NCBI RefSeq assembly: GCF_030159055.1
Contig: NZ_BQXQ01000001.1
Span: 124,001 to 188,000 of the forward strand
DNA from: Acidovorax sp. SUPP3334
Lineage (GTDB): Bacteria > Pseudomonadota > Gammaproteobacteria > Burkholderiales > Burkholderiaceae_C
Direction: 5' to 3'
DNA length: 64,000 nucleotides
Shown: positions 38,301 through 46,149 of the stretch, piece after piece
Layout: each line of letters starts with the position of its first letter
Position numbering within the stretch: position 1 is the first letter of the stretch
Position numbers and translations under genes: made by a program
Notes under the pieces: generated by a model
Told to the model about the DNA's origin: nothing
Databases searched by the model: none
The model's input: only the letters and a program-made list of their open reading frames with translations

Positions 38301-40742
38301 GGTCCTTATGTCGGTACGTCCTACGAACGAAACGGGGGCTTTTCCATCCCCGTTGCGGCCGACATCCAGGGGCACGGCAATGCCAACGTGATTTTCGGAG
38401 GCTCGCTTTATTCCGCAGAGGGGGCGCTGGTGTGGCAGGCCCCCATGGACGGATACACGGCTGTAGCCTCTTTCGACGCAAGCCAGCAGCCTTCCATTGC
38501 CATCGTCCATTCGGGCCAACTCTCGCTCATCGGTGCGGACGGCCAGGTCCGGTGGACGACTGCTCTGCCTGGCGGAGGAACAGGCGGCCCACCCACCATT
38601 GCCGACATGGATGGCGACGGCATCCCGGAAATCGGTGTGGCGGGCTCCAACGCGTATTCCGTGTTCCGGGGCGACGGGTCGCTGCTGTGGAGCAAGGCGT
38701 CGCAGGACTGGTCTTCGCAGATCACGGGTTCGACCGTTTTCGATTTCGACGGCGACGGTGTGGCCGAAGTGCTCTATGCCGATGAAATCAAGCTGCGCGT
38801 CTTCAAGGGGCCGACAGGCGAAGTGCTGTGGGAGCAGCCCAACACGTCGGACACCACGCTGGAGTATCCGGTGGTCGTCGATGTCGATGCGGATGGACAC
38901 TCGGACATGCTGGTCGTGGCCAACGACTTCGGTTGGCTCATCAATGCGACGGAACGTTTTCACGGCGTTCGGGCTTTTGAAGACGTCAACAACGCATGGG
39001 TGCCCACGCGCAGCCTCTGGAACCAGCACGCCTACAACATCAACAACATCAACGATGACCTGAGCGTTCCCCGCGACCCCGAGCCCAGTTGGAAGAGCCA
39101 CAACACCTTCCGGCTGAACCGGCGCATGGATGCGGACCCCCGGGCCGTCGCCGACATCACGGCCAGCTACGTGCGCGTGGTGGACAAAGGAGCGCAGCCG
39201 CTCTCGCAGATCATCGTGCGGGTGGGCAATGCCGGTTCCTACAAAGTGCCCGCAGGCACCCCGGTGGCCATCTACAGCACCGACCCCGCCCTGGGCCAGC
39301 CGGCGGCGCAAGCCCTGGTGGCTCAAGGCGTCACGCAAAGCGTGTTGCCAATGGGCGCCTACGAAGATTTGGCGATCGTCCCCACTCGGCCGCTGGCCCA
39401 ACTCAGCGCTATGGGCACCGTGTGGATCGTTGCCGACGACGACGGCACGGGCGGGCACACCCTCTCGGACTTCGATCGCGGCAACAACGTGGCAGCGGCC
39501 GACCTGGGCTCCATCGCCACCAATTTGCTCATCGCGGTGACCACTGACAAACCGATCTACGCGGAAGCGGACACCGCCAACTTCACAGCGACGGTACACA
39601 ACGCGGGAAGTTTTGTCCGCGACGCCCTCGTACGGTTGACGGTGCTGGATGCGGCCGGCAAGTCCGTGGACATGCTGCCGCTGGGAATGGCCGCTCAGTT
39701 GCAACCTGCGACCAGCGATCAGGTGCGGGCACTTTGGTCGACGGCGGCCGTGCTCGCCGGTGACTACCAGGTGCGGGCGGAACTCGTTACGCTGCAAGGC
39801 CTGGTGTATGGCAGTGCAGGCGCCTCCTTCTCCGTCAAAGCGGGTGCAGGGGCGGGGGCTGCAGACAACAGCCTCAACAGTGCCCGCGCAAGTACGGACC
39901 GCAGCCGCTACAGCGTTGCGCACACCGTGTTCATCGATTCGCGGGTTGCCAATCTCAGTGCCAATTTGCTGCAGGAAAACCTGCGCGCAATCACGCAGGT
40001 CATCGCGCCCGACGGGCAGGTCGTGCTCGTCCATACCGAAGACATCGCCCAGGCCAGCCCGCGCAGCCAGCGCAAGTACGGCTACTACCTCCAGGCCGGT
40101 AGCCTGGTGCCAGGCACCTACCAGGTGCGCATCCAGCTCTTCGGCTCGGCCAACTACAAAAGCAACCGAATGGCGATGGGCGCCAAGTCGACTGTTCGGG
40201 CGGGCCTTGCAGATGTCGAACTGGCGTCCAGCACCACCAGCTTCGTGGTTCAGGACGCCTTGCAAAGTGGCGTAGGCATCATGGGCCAACTCACGGCGGC
40301 CCCTGCCGCTGTCGTCGTCGGCGCTTCTTCGGCGCTGCAACTGAGTCTGGTCAACAACGGCAACTCGGCCATTGCGGGAGGCACCGTGCGCGTGCGGGTG
40401 CTGGACCCCACCAGCGGCACCCCCATCGCTGTCTTCACCCAAACGGGCGTGCAATTGCCCGTGGGTGCAGGTGGCCAGTACCGCTGGAACTGGGTCGCGT
40501 CAGGCACCGCAGGCAGCGTGCTGCCGGTGGCCGCCACCATCGAGATGGCAGGGAACGAGCAACCCCTGGCACAAACCACCCTCACGCTCATGGCCCCAGG
40601 CGGGCAGCCGCCTGTCGAAATCCAGCCGGTGCCGCTCGATTGGCAATGGCTGATCGCGCTGCTTTTCCTGATGCCCGCAGCGGCGCATGGCATCGCGCGG
40701 CGCCGCATGCCCCCGCGTGCTCCCCTTCAAAGCGAACAATGA
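35367..40742 (+). CDS. Giant surface protein: toroid, CarboxypepD-reg-like, CARDB and FG-GAP domains
   Basis: Up to 1791 aa from a TTG; the true N-terminus is uncertain. Domains in order: alpha/alpha-toroid of terpene-cyclase/prenyltransferase type (about 60-310, 'WALQALA', 'WLLRQQATNGSF', 'YLLGQADPGGHW'); four carboxypeptidase-regulatory-like beta domains (about 314, 404, 491, 588); a CARDB-like domain (about 675-780); six FG-GAP/VCBS blades with Ca-loop motifs (DTNGDGRLDEQD, DLDGDGKPEI, DIDRDGKPEV, DMDGDGIPEI, DFDGDGVAEV, DVDADGHSDM; about 812-1230); further CARDB-like domains; and a C-terminal membrane helix (about 1754-1775) with a basic tail. It is probably exported and anchored. Its stop overlaps the ATG of the transglutaminase-fold gene (ATGA). 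Confidence 0.82.
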   Translation: MGVLGFTHKTVTCRARQDKKASIHAVFEAINVPQVTDFSVIWACTGFSWAGAASGVAWLQNQVQTTGQLASASGSATALQSQCEAARTLLEFSDTSRAASLTAALDAVPLAETATEVLACTQWLQQQQTQIPRTPELQGRRAASGGFATYDSLSGTNTLDTGWALQALATPWSASQAEPTLAWLLRQQATNGSFTVGGSSDLLSTALVLRGLLEHRQRSAIAAAIADKAATYLLGQADPGGHWRSDAGLTALVYEAVHPYSGALPAMGPSVRDWLLAAQEPSGAWGSNDPWATALALRALVLTERPAINPVQSALRVQFVDARNGRPIPAVQFTGPGSSGILGLSDDSGRILLTGLTPGAYTLTGSAPSYSTVQTSVTLRAGLVTDLGILQMLVSGSSSTAVISGSIKDSSSGVPLSAVTVTVPAQSLSATTDAAGRYLISNVAPGNVSVIASKNGYYDASGQANALAGQTLDFSPGLVASPPGGSGGTTDCRITGHVTNAADASPVAGAIVALSGANTGTTLTNADGAYVLAGLVSGDARISVSQAGYSSADANTRLSCSSQSNTAVQYSPRLYAGNQSPPEANSASLSGIVVDARNNQPIAAAQLSATTSTGIVRTLASHTDGRFELGGLDGSSVQLTVTAAGYEGVTASYLLQPAQSSDLGQLRLRPPQTAALAVDLQVQAVRRHTLQTDPQTLRVLGALQVQIRNAGAQPAPANVPVLAFLDMDGNGEYNPGTDAVLGQATLSAALASGQSQTLEIAVAGMLPFRDAPIHVIVDPAGSIPEGNKLNNVRSSAQDVLFTPSAAAFSPKLKWHWDGSNSPYPDYNQVMMAPVVGRIVDTNGDGRLDEQDMPAVAFTSFTASQGYNNAATIRVVDGKTGAHLLSIRDDSISAIANLALADLDGDGKPEIIAITRDYRVVAFRHTGERWWVSEVAVASSGSPPWGAPYVADIDRDGKPEVIFGLTVLNFDGTTKWRANGPYVGTSYERNGGFSIPVAADIQGHGNANVIFGGSLYSAEGALVWQAPMDGYTAVASFDASQQPSIAIVHSGQLSLIGADGQVRWTTALPGGGTGGPPTIADMDGDGIPEIGVAGSNAYSVFRGDGSLLWSKASQDWSSQITGSTVFDFDGDGVAEVLYADEIKLRVFKGPTGEVLWEQPNTSDTTLEYPVVVDVDADGHSDMLVVANDFGWLINATERFHGVRAFEDVNNAWVPTRSLWNQHAYNINNINDDLSVPRDPEPSWKSHNTFRLNRRMDADPRAVADITASYVRVVDKGAQPLSQIIVRVGNAGSYKVPAGTPVAIYSTDPALGQPAAQALVAQGVTQSVLPMGAYEDLAIVPTRPLAQLSAMGTVWIVADDDGTGGHTLSDFDRGNNVAAADLGSIATNLLIAVTTDKPIYAEADTANFTATVHNAGSFVRDALVRLTVLDAAGKSVDMLPLGMAAQLQPATSDQVRALWSTAAVLAGDYQVRAELVTLQGLVYGSAGASFSVKAGAGAGAADNSLNSARASTDRSRYSVAHTVFIDSRVANLSANLLQENLRAITQVIAPDGQVVLVHTEDIAQASPRSQRKYGYYLQAGSLVPGTYQVRIQLFGSANYKSNRMAMGAKSTVRAGLADVELASSTTSFVVQDALQSGVGIMGQLTAAPAAVVVGASSALQLSLVNNGNSAIAGGTVRVRVLDPTSGTPIAVFTQTGVQLPVGAGGQYRWNWVASGTAGSVLPVAATIEMAGNEQPLAQTTLTLMAPGGQPPVEIQPVPLDWQWLIALLFLMPAAAHGIARRRMPPRAPLQSEQ

Positions 40743-43700
40743 ACGACATGACTCCGAGCCTGCGTGCCCCCCATAACACCCGAGTCGCGTGGCATCGTTG
40801 GCTGCGCCCTGTGGCCCGCATCGTGATGGCGGCGCAACTGGCCTTGGCGCTCCAACCCTTGAGCGTGCTGGCCCGGGAAGGTCCTGCCGCTGTCCCCGCA
40901 GCCGCCCAGCAGCAAATGCAGCGGCTGGCCCAATGGCAGCAGCGCATTGAGCAGGCCAAGCTGGAGCAGGCGCGTGCGGGGCAGCCGGTCGGCGCGCTGG
41001 CGACCGAGCGCACCAGCCGCAACCTGACCCGGGTGCACGAGCTGCTCAAAGAAGCCAAAGCGCGTACCAGTCGGCAGCCTGACCAAACAGCCAGACTTGG
41101 CCGCGCCAAGGCCTACGCGGCAAAAGCCGAGCTGACCGCAGACCAAGCCAAAGAATCCGATCAAGTGCAGATCAGTGCACTCTTGGCGGCGATCGATGCC
41201 GACACCGATGCGGTGTTGGCCGACTTTGCCTCGATGCGCCAGCCTCTGCAGGCGCAGGGCGTGAGCGCAGAGATACTGGCCCGCCACGATCAGGCGCAGG
41301 GGGAGTTGGAAAAGCGTGCCGGCGAACTGCGCGAATTGATTCGTGCCTGGCGACAGGCACCTGGGGCGGCCACGTTGGCGGCTCTGCACGCCTACTTCCA
41401 GCGGTACCCGGCTGCCCGTGCCATCGCACCCGTGGACCCTGGCAAATTGCCCTGGAGATCACCGCAGCCCAATCAACGCCCGCCGGCCGAGAACAAGACC
41501 GCCTGGTTCCAGAACCTGCATGGCAAGCAGCAAGTGAAGCTGGCACAGGCGGGCGGGGGAAACGGCATCGGCTTACAGTTCACCATCCCCCCCGAACCCG
41601 GACAAGCGCCGACCCCTGAGGATCTGGCGGAAACACCGGAAGTCACCCTCACGGCCGCCGTCCGCGCCAAAGCCCAGGAACTGGGCAACAACCCCGTTGC
41701 CATTCAGAACTGGGTGCGCAACACCATCGAATGGGTCCCGACCTGGGGGGCCATTCAGAGCGCGCAGGACACCCTGGACAAACAGCGCGGCAATGCGATC
41801 GACATCGCCAGCCTGCAGATCGCGCTCCTGCGCGCGGCGGGCATTCCTGCACGCTATCAATTCGGCACGGTGGAAATCCCTGCCGTGCAGGCCATGAACT
41901 GGGTGGGCGGAGCAACCAACGCACAGACCGTTCTGCAACTGATGAACCAGGGCGGCATTGCAGCGCGGGGCAGCGTCCAGGGCGGGACGGTCCAGAGCAT
42001 CCGCTTGGAGCACGCATGGGTGCAGGCCTATGTGAACTGGGCGCCTGGGCGGGGTGCCAGGAATGCGACGGCGGACCAGCACAACCATCCCAATGGAGCG
42101 CTGAATGCCTGGGTGGCGCTGGATGCCAGCGTCAAGCAATACGCCTATGCGGCGGGCATGGACCTGCAGGCCGCAGTGCCACTGGACGCACAGGCGCTGC
42201 TGAATGCCGCCCAAGGCGGTGCCACCATCAACGAACAAGAGGGCTGGGTGCAGAACCTCAACCAGGCGGCCATCCAAGCGCAGCTGGACACCTACCAGAG
42301 CCGGCTGAAGACCCACATCGACACCCAAAAACCCAATGCCACCGTGGGCGACGTCATCGGCAGGAAGATCATTGCGCAGACCGTGCACAGCGTGCTGAGC
42401 GGTATCACCCCGCTGGCGATCATTCAGGCAGGCCAGCAGAGCGCTGCGGTTCCAAACGGCCTGCAGCACCAGTTCACCTACCGCTTGAGCGACAGCTGGG
42501 GTAACGAACTGCTCAGCTACACGGCCCCCACCAGCCGGCTGGCAGGCAAACGCCTGACCTTGAGCTACGCGCCCGCCGATCAGGCCACGGCAGAGCTGAT
42601 CGCCAGCTTTCTGCCCAAGCCCAATGCGGACGGCAGCCCCATGCGTGCAGACCAACTGCCCAGCAGCCTGCCGGGCTACCTCGTCAAGCTGAAGCCGCAA
42701 ATGACCCTGGATGGGCAAGTGGTGGCACAAGGCACAGGCGTGGTCACCCTGGGATCCGATCTGCAAGGACAGGGCGGCTTCACCCAGTTGTACGACCCCA
42801 CGCAGTGGGACCTGACGCCGGACCAAAGCCATGTGGCGGGCCAGGCCACGGCCATCGGCATCAGCGCAGGGGGCATCAGCGCCCGGCAACTGGACAGCCT
42901 CAAGGCAAGGCTGGAGAACACCAAAACCCAGCTGCAAGCCAACAACCTGCAGAACCTGAGCGGAGAGCAAATCAGTGGGGACCTGCTCACTGCAGTGATC
43001 TGGAGCTGGTTTGCAGCGGCGGAGAGCCATAACCGCCTGAGCCAGAACCAGGCCGGAATGGTTGAAAACCCGGGCCTGTCTTATGGGTTGTTCCATGCCG
43101 TAGCCCAGCCGACCTATAGCTGGGGCGTGGTGAGGAAGGTGACGTTCCCTGGGGTGAACATCGATATCGGGCACATCCGGAGCGTCGGCTGGGCCAAGGA
43201 CAACGACGACAGGAAGTGGGTGGCCTACAACCGGCTACGGGGCCAGTACATGAGCGCGCTGGAACATGCGGTGCCCGAGCGGTTCTTCAATGACCCGCAG
43301 AAATGCAATCTTCAGGGGAACCCTAATCCAACGGCCGGCCTACAGGACTGCCCGCAGGGGATATCGGCAGTGAAGGCCCTGGGGATTGCGGCATCGCAGG
43401 GGCAGAAGATTTACACCATCACGCAGAAGGTTTACAACGACAACCCCAATATCGTGAACATGGCGCTATCGGCGCACAGCTATGACACGCAGAGCCGGGT
43501 GCAGCAGTCGCTGGACGCGGGGTATGAGGTGACTATTCACGAAAGCCCGATTACGCAGAGCGGGTGGACTGGGGCTGGGTATACCGCGATTGATCCGACG
43601 ACAGGCGCGGGGGCATATACGATTGAGGGCGGGGCTAATGGAGGGTGGATTGCATTGGTAATAGGGGGACTTTTGTTGGCTGTTGGTTTGTATTTTGTAT

Positions 43701-43933
43701 TGCTTCCCTTTTTCTTGTTGTTTGCTAGCTATTTGACCGCGGTTTTACTTGTGCTTCTTGGCGTGTTGCAGCTTATTCTTGCTATGCAGCTGGATAAAAA
43801 TGATTTTAGGGCTTTTTTGGCCAATTTAGCCCACGGAGAAATGTCTGCAGGACTAGCGGCGATATGGGGTGGCCCAATTGTTGGTGCAGTGCTATTTGTT
43901 TTGTTTAGCTATCTCAATGTTGTTCTCTCTTGA
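40739..43933 (+). CDS. Transglutaminase-fold protein with Ala for the catalytic Cys and a hydrophobic variable C-terminus
   Basis: 1064 aa. Signal/anchor near 20-45 (ARIVMAAQLALALQPLSVLA), then a helical segment (85-274) repeated downstream, then a transglutaminase-like domain (about 311-465). The canonical Cys position in GNxxDxASL is Ala353; His425 (LEHAWV) and Asp462 (ALDAS) remain. After a long middle region comes the conserved GAYTIEGGANGG block (about 958-969). From there to the end the GC content drops sharply and the last ~95 residues are almost all membrane helices. Such related genes are known near RHS and other polymorphic toxins, so the C-terminus may be an exchangeable effector. 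That is inference; the fold is seen in sequence. Confidence 0.8.
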   Translation: MNDMTPSLRAPHNTRVAWHRWLRPVARIVMAAQLALALQPLSVLAREGPAAVPAAAQQQMQRLAQWQQRIEQAKLEQARAGQPVGALATERTSRNLTRVHELLKEAKARTSRQPDQTARLGRAKAYAAKAELTADQAKESDQVQISALLAAIDADTDAVLADFASMRQPLQAQGVSAEILARHDQAQGELEKRAGELRELIRAWRQAPGAATLAALHAYFQRYPAARAIAPVDPGKLPWRSPQPNQRPPAENKTAWFQNLHGKQQVKLAQAGGGNGIGLQFTIPPEPGQAPTPEDLAETPEVTLTAAVRAKAQELGNNPVAIQNWVRNTIEWVPTWGAIQSAQDTLDKQRGNAIDIASLQIALLRAAGIPARYQFGTVEIPAVQAMNWVGGATNAQTVLQLMNQGGIAARGSVQGGTVQSIRLEHAWVQAYVNWAPGRGARNATADQHNHPNGALNAWVALDASVKQYAYAAGMDLQAAVPLDAQALLNAAQGGATINEQEGWVQNLNQAAIQAQLDTYQSRLKTHIDTQKPNATVGDVIGRKIIAQTVHSVLSGITPLAIIQAGQQSAAVPNGLQHQFTYRLSDSWGNELLSYTAPTSRLAGKRLTLSYAPADQATAELIASFLPKPNADGSPMRADQLPSSLPGYLVKLKPQMTLDGQVVAQGTGVVTLGSDLQGQGGFTQLYDPTQWDLTPDQSHVAGQATAIGISAGGISARQLDSLKARLENTKTQLQANNLQNLSGEQISGDLLTAVIWSWFAAAESHNRLSQNQAGMVENPGLSYGLFHAVAQPTYSWGVVRKVTFPGVNIDIGHIRSVGWAKDNDDRKWVAYNRLRGQYMSALEHAVPERFFNDPQKCNLQGNPNPTAGLQDCPQGISAVKALGIAASQGQKIYTITQKVYNDNPNIVNMALSAHSYDTQSRVQQSLDAGYEVTIHESPITQSGWTGAGYTAIDPTTGAGAYTIEGGANGGWIALVIGGLLLAVGLYFVLLPFFLLFASYLTAVLLVLLGVLQLILAMQLDKNDFRAFLANLAHGEMSAGLAAIWGGPIVGAVLFVLFSYLNVVLS
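40991..41560 (+). repeat. 570-bp direct repeat, copy A (inside the transglutaminase-fold gene)
   Basis: Matches 44134-44703 without indels and with only a few substitutions, at an offset of 3143 bp. It encodes residues 85-274 of the 1064-aa protein. Confidence 0.92.
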
Positions 43934-43937
43934 TTTT

Positions 43938-44102
43938 ATGACCCCTACTGCAAAAAGATGTTTCGCTATAATATTGGCGATTTTTCTTATATGGCTTGTT
44001 GTGTCTTTTGTCGCAAATGTTCATTTGCAAGTTTTTCTAAGCGCTCTGGTATGGTTGGTGTTGCTTATTTATGAGCGATTTATTTCTTCCAAGAATGAGT
44101 GA
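43938..44102 (+). CDS. Small two-helix membrane protein, candidate immunity protein
   Basis: 54 aa from the ATG at 43938, 4 bp after the previous stop. Two hydrophobic helices (FAIILAIFLIWLVVSFVA and LQVFLSALVWLVLLIYE) and a charged tail (RFISSKNE). Base composition is AT-rich like the 3' end of the preceding gene and unlike the rest of the window, so both probably arrived together. I do not recognise the family. Position, size and composition fit an immunity protein paired with a membrane-acting C-terminal effector; this is a hypothesis. A longer start at 43869 would overlap the preceding gene. Confidence 0.55.
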   Translation: MTPTAKRCFAIILAIFLIWLVVSFVANVHLQVFLSALVWLVLLIYERFISSKNE

Positions 44103-44133
44103 AATGATTATTCTTTGAATTTTGGTAGGCACC

Positions 44134-44703
44134 GGCGCGATGGCGACCGAGCGCACCAGTCGCAACCTGACCCGGGTGCATGAGCTGCTCAAAGAAGCCA
44201 AAGCGCGTACCAGTCGGCAGCCTGACCAAACAGCCAGACTTGGCCGCGCCAAGGCCTACGCGGCAAAAGCCGAGCTGACCGCAGACCAAGCCAAAGAATC
44301 CGATCAAGTGCAGATCAGTGCACTCTTGGCGGCGATCGATGCCGACACCGATGCGGTGTTGGCCGACTTTGCCTCGATGCGCCAGCCTCTGCAGGCGCAG
44401 GGCGTGAGCGCAGAGATACTGGCCCGCCACGATCAGGCGCAGGGGGAGTTGGAAAAGCGTGCCGGCGAACTGCGCGAATTGATTCGTGCCTGGCGACAGG
44501 CACCTGGGGCGGCCACGTTGGCGGCTCTGCACGCCTACTTCCAGCGGTACCCGGCTGCCCGTGCCATCGCACCCGTGGACCCTGGCAAATTGCCCTGGAG
44601 ATCACCGCAGCCCAATCAACGCCCGCCGGCCGAGAACAAGACCGCCTGGTTCCAGAACCTGCATGGCAAGCAGCAAGTGAAGCTGGCACAGGCAGGCGGG
44701 GGA
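44134..44703 (+). pseudogene. Truncated copy B of the transglutaminase-fold gene (570-bp direct repeat)
   Basis: Almost identical to 40991-41560. It lacks both the signal sequence and the transglutaminase domain. A local ATG (44140) replaces a CTG of copy A and an open frame of 220 codons runs on to 44799, but after 44703 it reads out of frame through the copied LysR end, so the product would be meaningless. It looks like the remnant of a second paralogue cut at the island border. Confidence 0.8.
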
Positions 44704-44748
44704 GTCGGAGTTCGTGCGCGAAGCGCGCGGGGTGCTTGCGGCGGGTTT
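44699..44748. repeat. 50-bp direct repeat, right copy (second LysR 3' end)
   Basis: Matches 34986-35035 with one mismatch. Read in the LysR frame it ends ...VLAAGFA and a TGA, a normal LysR terminus, so this may be the resident gene's original end. It overlaps the end of the truncated transglutaminase copy in the shared GGGGA. Confidence 0.9.
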
Positions 44749-44807
44749 CGCCTGAGGCTCGCCCGCGGCGGCCATCCCTTGGCGTATCGCGGGCCGTGAA
44801 AATTCGG

Positions 44808-44862
44808 TTGCTATCAAATATATAGCTGCATGCCGGCGTATTGATTGCGCTGGCAGCACTTT
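44808..44862 (+). repeat. Dispersed palindromic element, copy 5
   Basis: TTGCTATCAAATATATAGCTG, then a spacer and ATTGCGCTGGCAGCAC. It lies just after the right LysR 3'-end copy, mirroring copy 4 after the left one. Confidence 0.7.
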
Positions 44863-44942
44863 TCATTCAAAACCTGAAGACGGGGTGCGTGACGTGGACA
44901 TGGCGGCATGGCCCCTCGGGCCTGCGAACCGGCAGGCCTGAC

Positions 44943-44948
44943 TACAAT
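44943..44948 (+). promoter_or_regulatory. -10 box of the BMP-family gene
   Basis: TACAAT 73 bp upstream of the BMP ATG and just before the hairpin at 44958-44990, so that hairpin would be in the 5' leader. Confidence 0.4.
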
Positions 44949-44957
44949 CTCGCTCCC

Positions 44958-44990
44958 CGAAAGGCGGCTGTCCCGGCCGCCTTTCGCGTT
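44958..44990 (+). terminator. Hairpin with T tract upstream of the BMP-family gene
   Basis: CGAAAGGCGGC and GCCGCCTTTCG form an 11-bp stem around a 7-nt loop, followed by CGTTTT. It has the form of an intrinsic terminator. It may end transcription from upstream or act as a leader attenuator if the -10 at 44943 is used. Confidence 0.6.
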
Positions 44991-45020
44991 TTCATCCCCG
45001 GGACCATGTAGAGGACCACC

Positions 45021-46124
45021 ATGTACAAAAACCTCGCTGCCACGCTCGTGGCCGCTTGCTGTTTGCTTTCGCACGCCCATTCCCAGAACCGCCAAGCCGG
45101 TCAAGCCGACCAGACCGCATCCCCGGCCGTGGTCAAGGCCGGCTTCGTCTATGTCTCGCCCATCACCGAAGCGGGCTGGACGCGGCAGCACGACGAGGGC
45201 CGCAAGGCCGTCGAGGCCGCCCTGGGCCAAGGCGTGCGCACCACGTTCGTCGAGAACGTGCCCGAGGGCGCGGACGCCGAGCGCGTGATCCGCGATCTGG
45301 CCGCCACGGGCCACCAGATCATCTTCACCCCCAGCTTCGGCTACATGGAGCCCACGCTGCGGGTCGCGCGGGACTACCCCGGCGTGAAGTTCGAATCCAT
45401 CACCGGCTACCAGACCGCGCCCAATGTGGCCACGGCCAACGCGCGCTACTACGAAGGCCGCTACCTTGCCGGCATCGCAGCCGGGCGCATGACGCGCACC
45501 AACGTGGCCGGCTATGTGGCGGGGTTCCCGATTCCCGAAGTGCTGCAGGGCATCAACGCATTCACGCTGGGAATGCGTTCGGTGAACCCGAAGGCGACCG
45601 TCAAGCTCGTTTGGCTGGACGTGTGGTTCGACCCGCCCAAGGAGCGCGACGCGGCCATGGCGCTCTTCAATCAGAACGTGGACGTGGTGGCGTTCCACAC
45701 CGGGTCCACGGCGGTGATGGCGGCGGCGCAGGAGCGCGGCAAGCTCGCCATCGGCTACCACTCCGACATGCGCCGCACCGGGCCGGACGCGCAGGTCCTC
45801 GCCGTCACGCACCAGTGGGGCGGCTACTACACCCAGCGGGTGCGCGCCGTGGCCGATGGCACATGGAAAAGCGGCAACCTCTGGGGCGGCGTGCGCGAAG
45901 GCATGATCCGCGTCGAAGGCTTCGGCCCCAAGGTGCCTCCCGCCGTGAAGGCCGAGGTGCTGGCGCGGCAGGACGATATCGCCCAGGGTCGCTTTCACCC
46001 GTTCCGCGCGGGGGCAGCGCCCGTGCGCGACAACGCCGGCCGCGAGGTCATCCCTGCGGGCCGGACGCTGACCGACGCGCAGATTCTGCAGATGAACTGG
46101 CTGGTCGAGGGCGTGCAGCGCTGA
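45021..46124 (+). CDS. BMP-family ABC transporter substrate-binding protein
   Basis: 367 aa. Signal peptide MYKNLAATLVAACCLLSHAHS; two adjacent Cys residues are present but no clear lipobox. The mature domain shows the Bmp/PnrA pattern: KAGFVYVSPITEAGWTRQHDEGRKAVE, IIFTPSFGYMEPTLRVARDYP, GYVAGFPIPEVLQGINAF and VDVVAFHTGSTAVMAAAQE. Many relatives bind nucleosides or purines in the periplasm. No permease or ATPase genes lie next to it, so the transporter partner must be elsewhere. A purine link is plausible because guanine deaminase lies 8 kb downstream, but that is weak. Confidence 0.88.
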   Translation: MYKNLAATLVAACCLLSHAHSQNRQAGQADQTASPAVVKAGFVYVSPITEAGWTRQHDEGRKAVEAALGQGVRTTFVENVPEGADAERVIRDLAATGHQIIFTPSFGYMEPTLRVARDYPGVKFESITGYQTAPNVATANARYYEGRYLAGIAAGRMTRTNVAGYVAGFPIPEVLQGINAFTLGMRSVNPKATVKLVWLDVWFDPPKERDAAMALFNQNVDVVAFHTGSTAVMAAAQERGKLAIGYHSDMRRTGPDAQVLAVTHQWGGYYTQRVRAVADGTWKSGNLWGGVREGMIRVEGFGPKVPPAVKAEVLARQDDIAQGRFHPFRAGAAPVRDNAGREVIPAGRTLTDAQILQMNWLVEGVQR

Positions 46125-46149
46125 TTCTCGAGACCCTTTCCCTTTGCCG

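Noticed and set aside
37941-40454. An 837-codon minus-strand frame inside the island
   Set aside because: It is opposite the FG-GAP protein gene, which has clear domains; the antisense translation has none.
34986-44748. Integrase-type att sites
   Set aside because: The 50-bp repeats lie at a LysR gene end, not a tRNA; no integrase is in the island, and the right junction shows microhomology.
44122-44799. A complete gene for a 225-aa protein
   Set aside because: It is a truncated copy of the transglutaminase gene followed by out-of-frame LysR sequence; it is listed as a pseudogene.
44943-45020. Purine riboswitch upstream of the BMP-family gene
   Set aside because: Only a single hairpin is present; there is no three-way junction or conserved purine-aptamer core.
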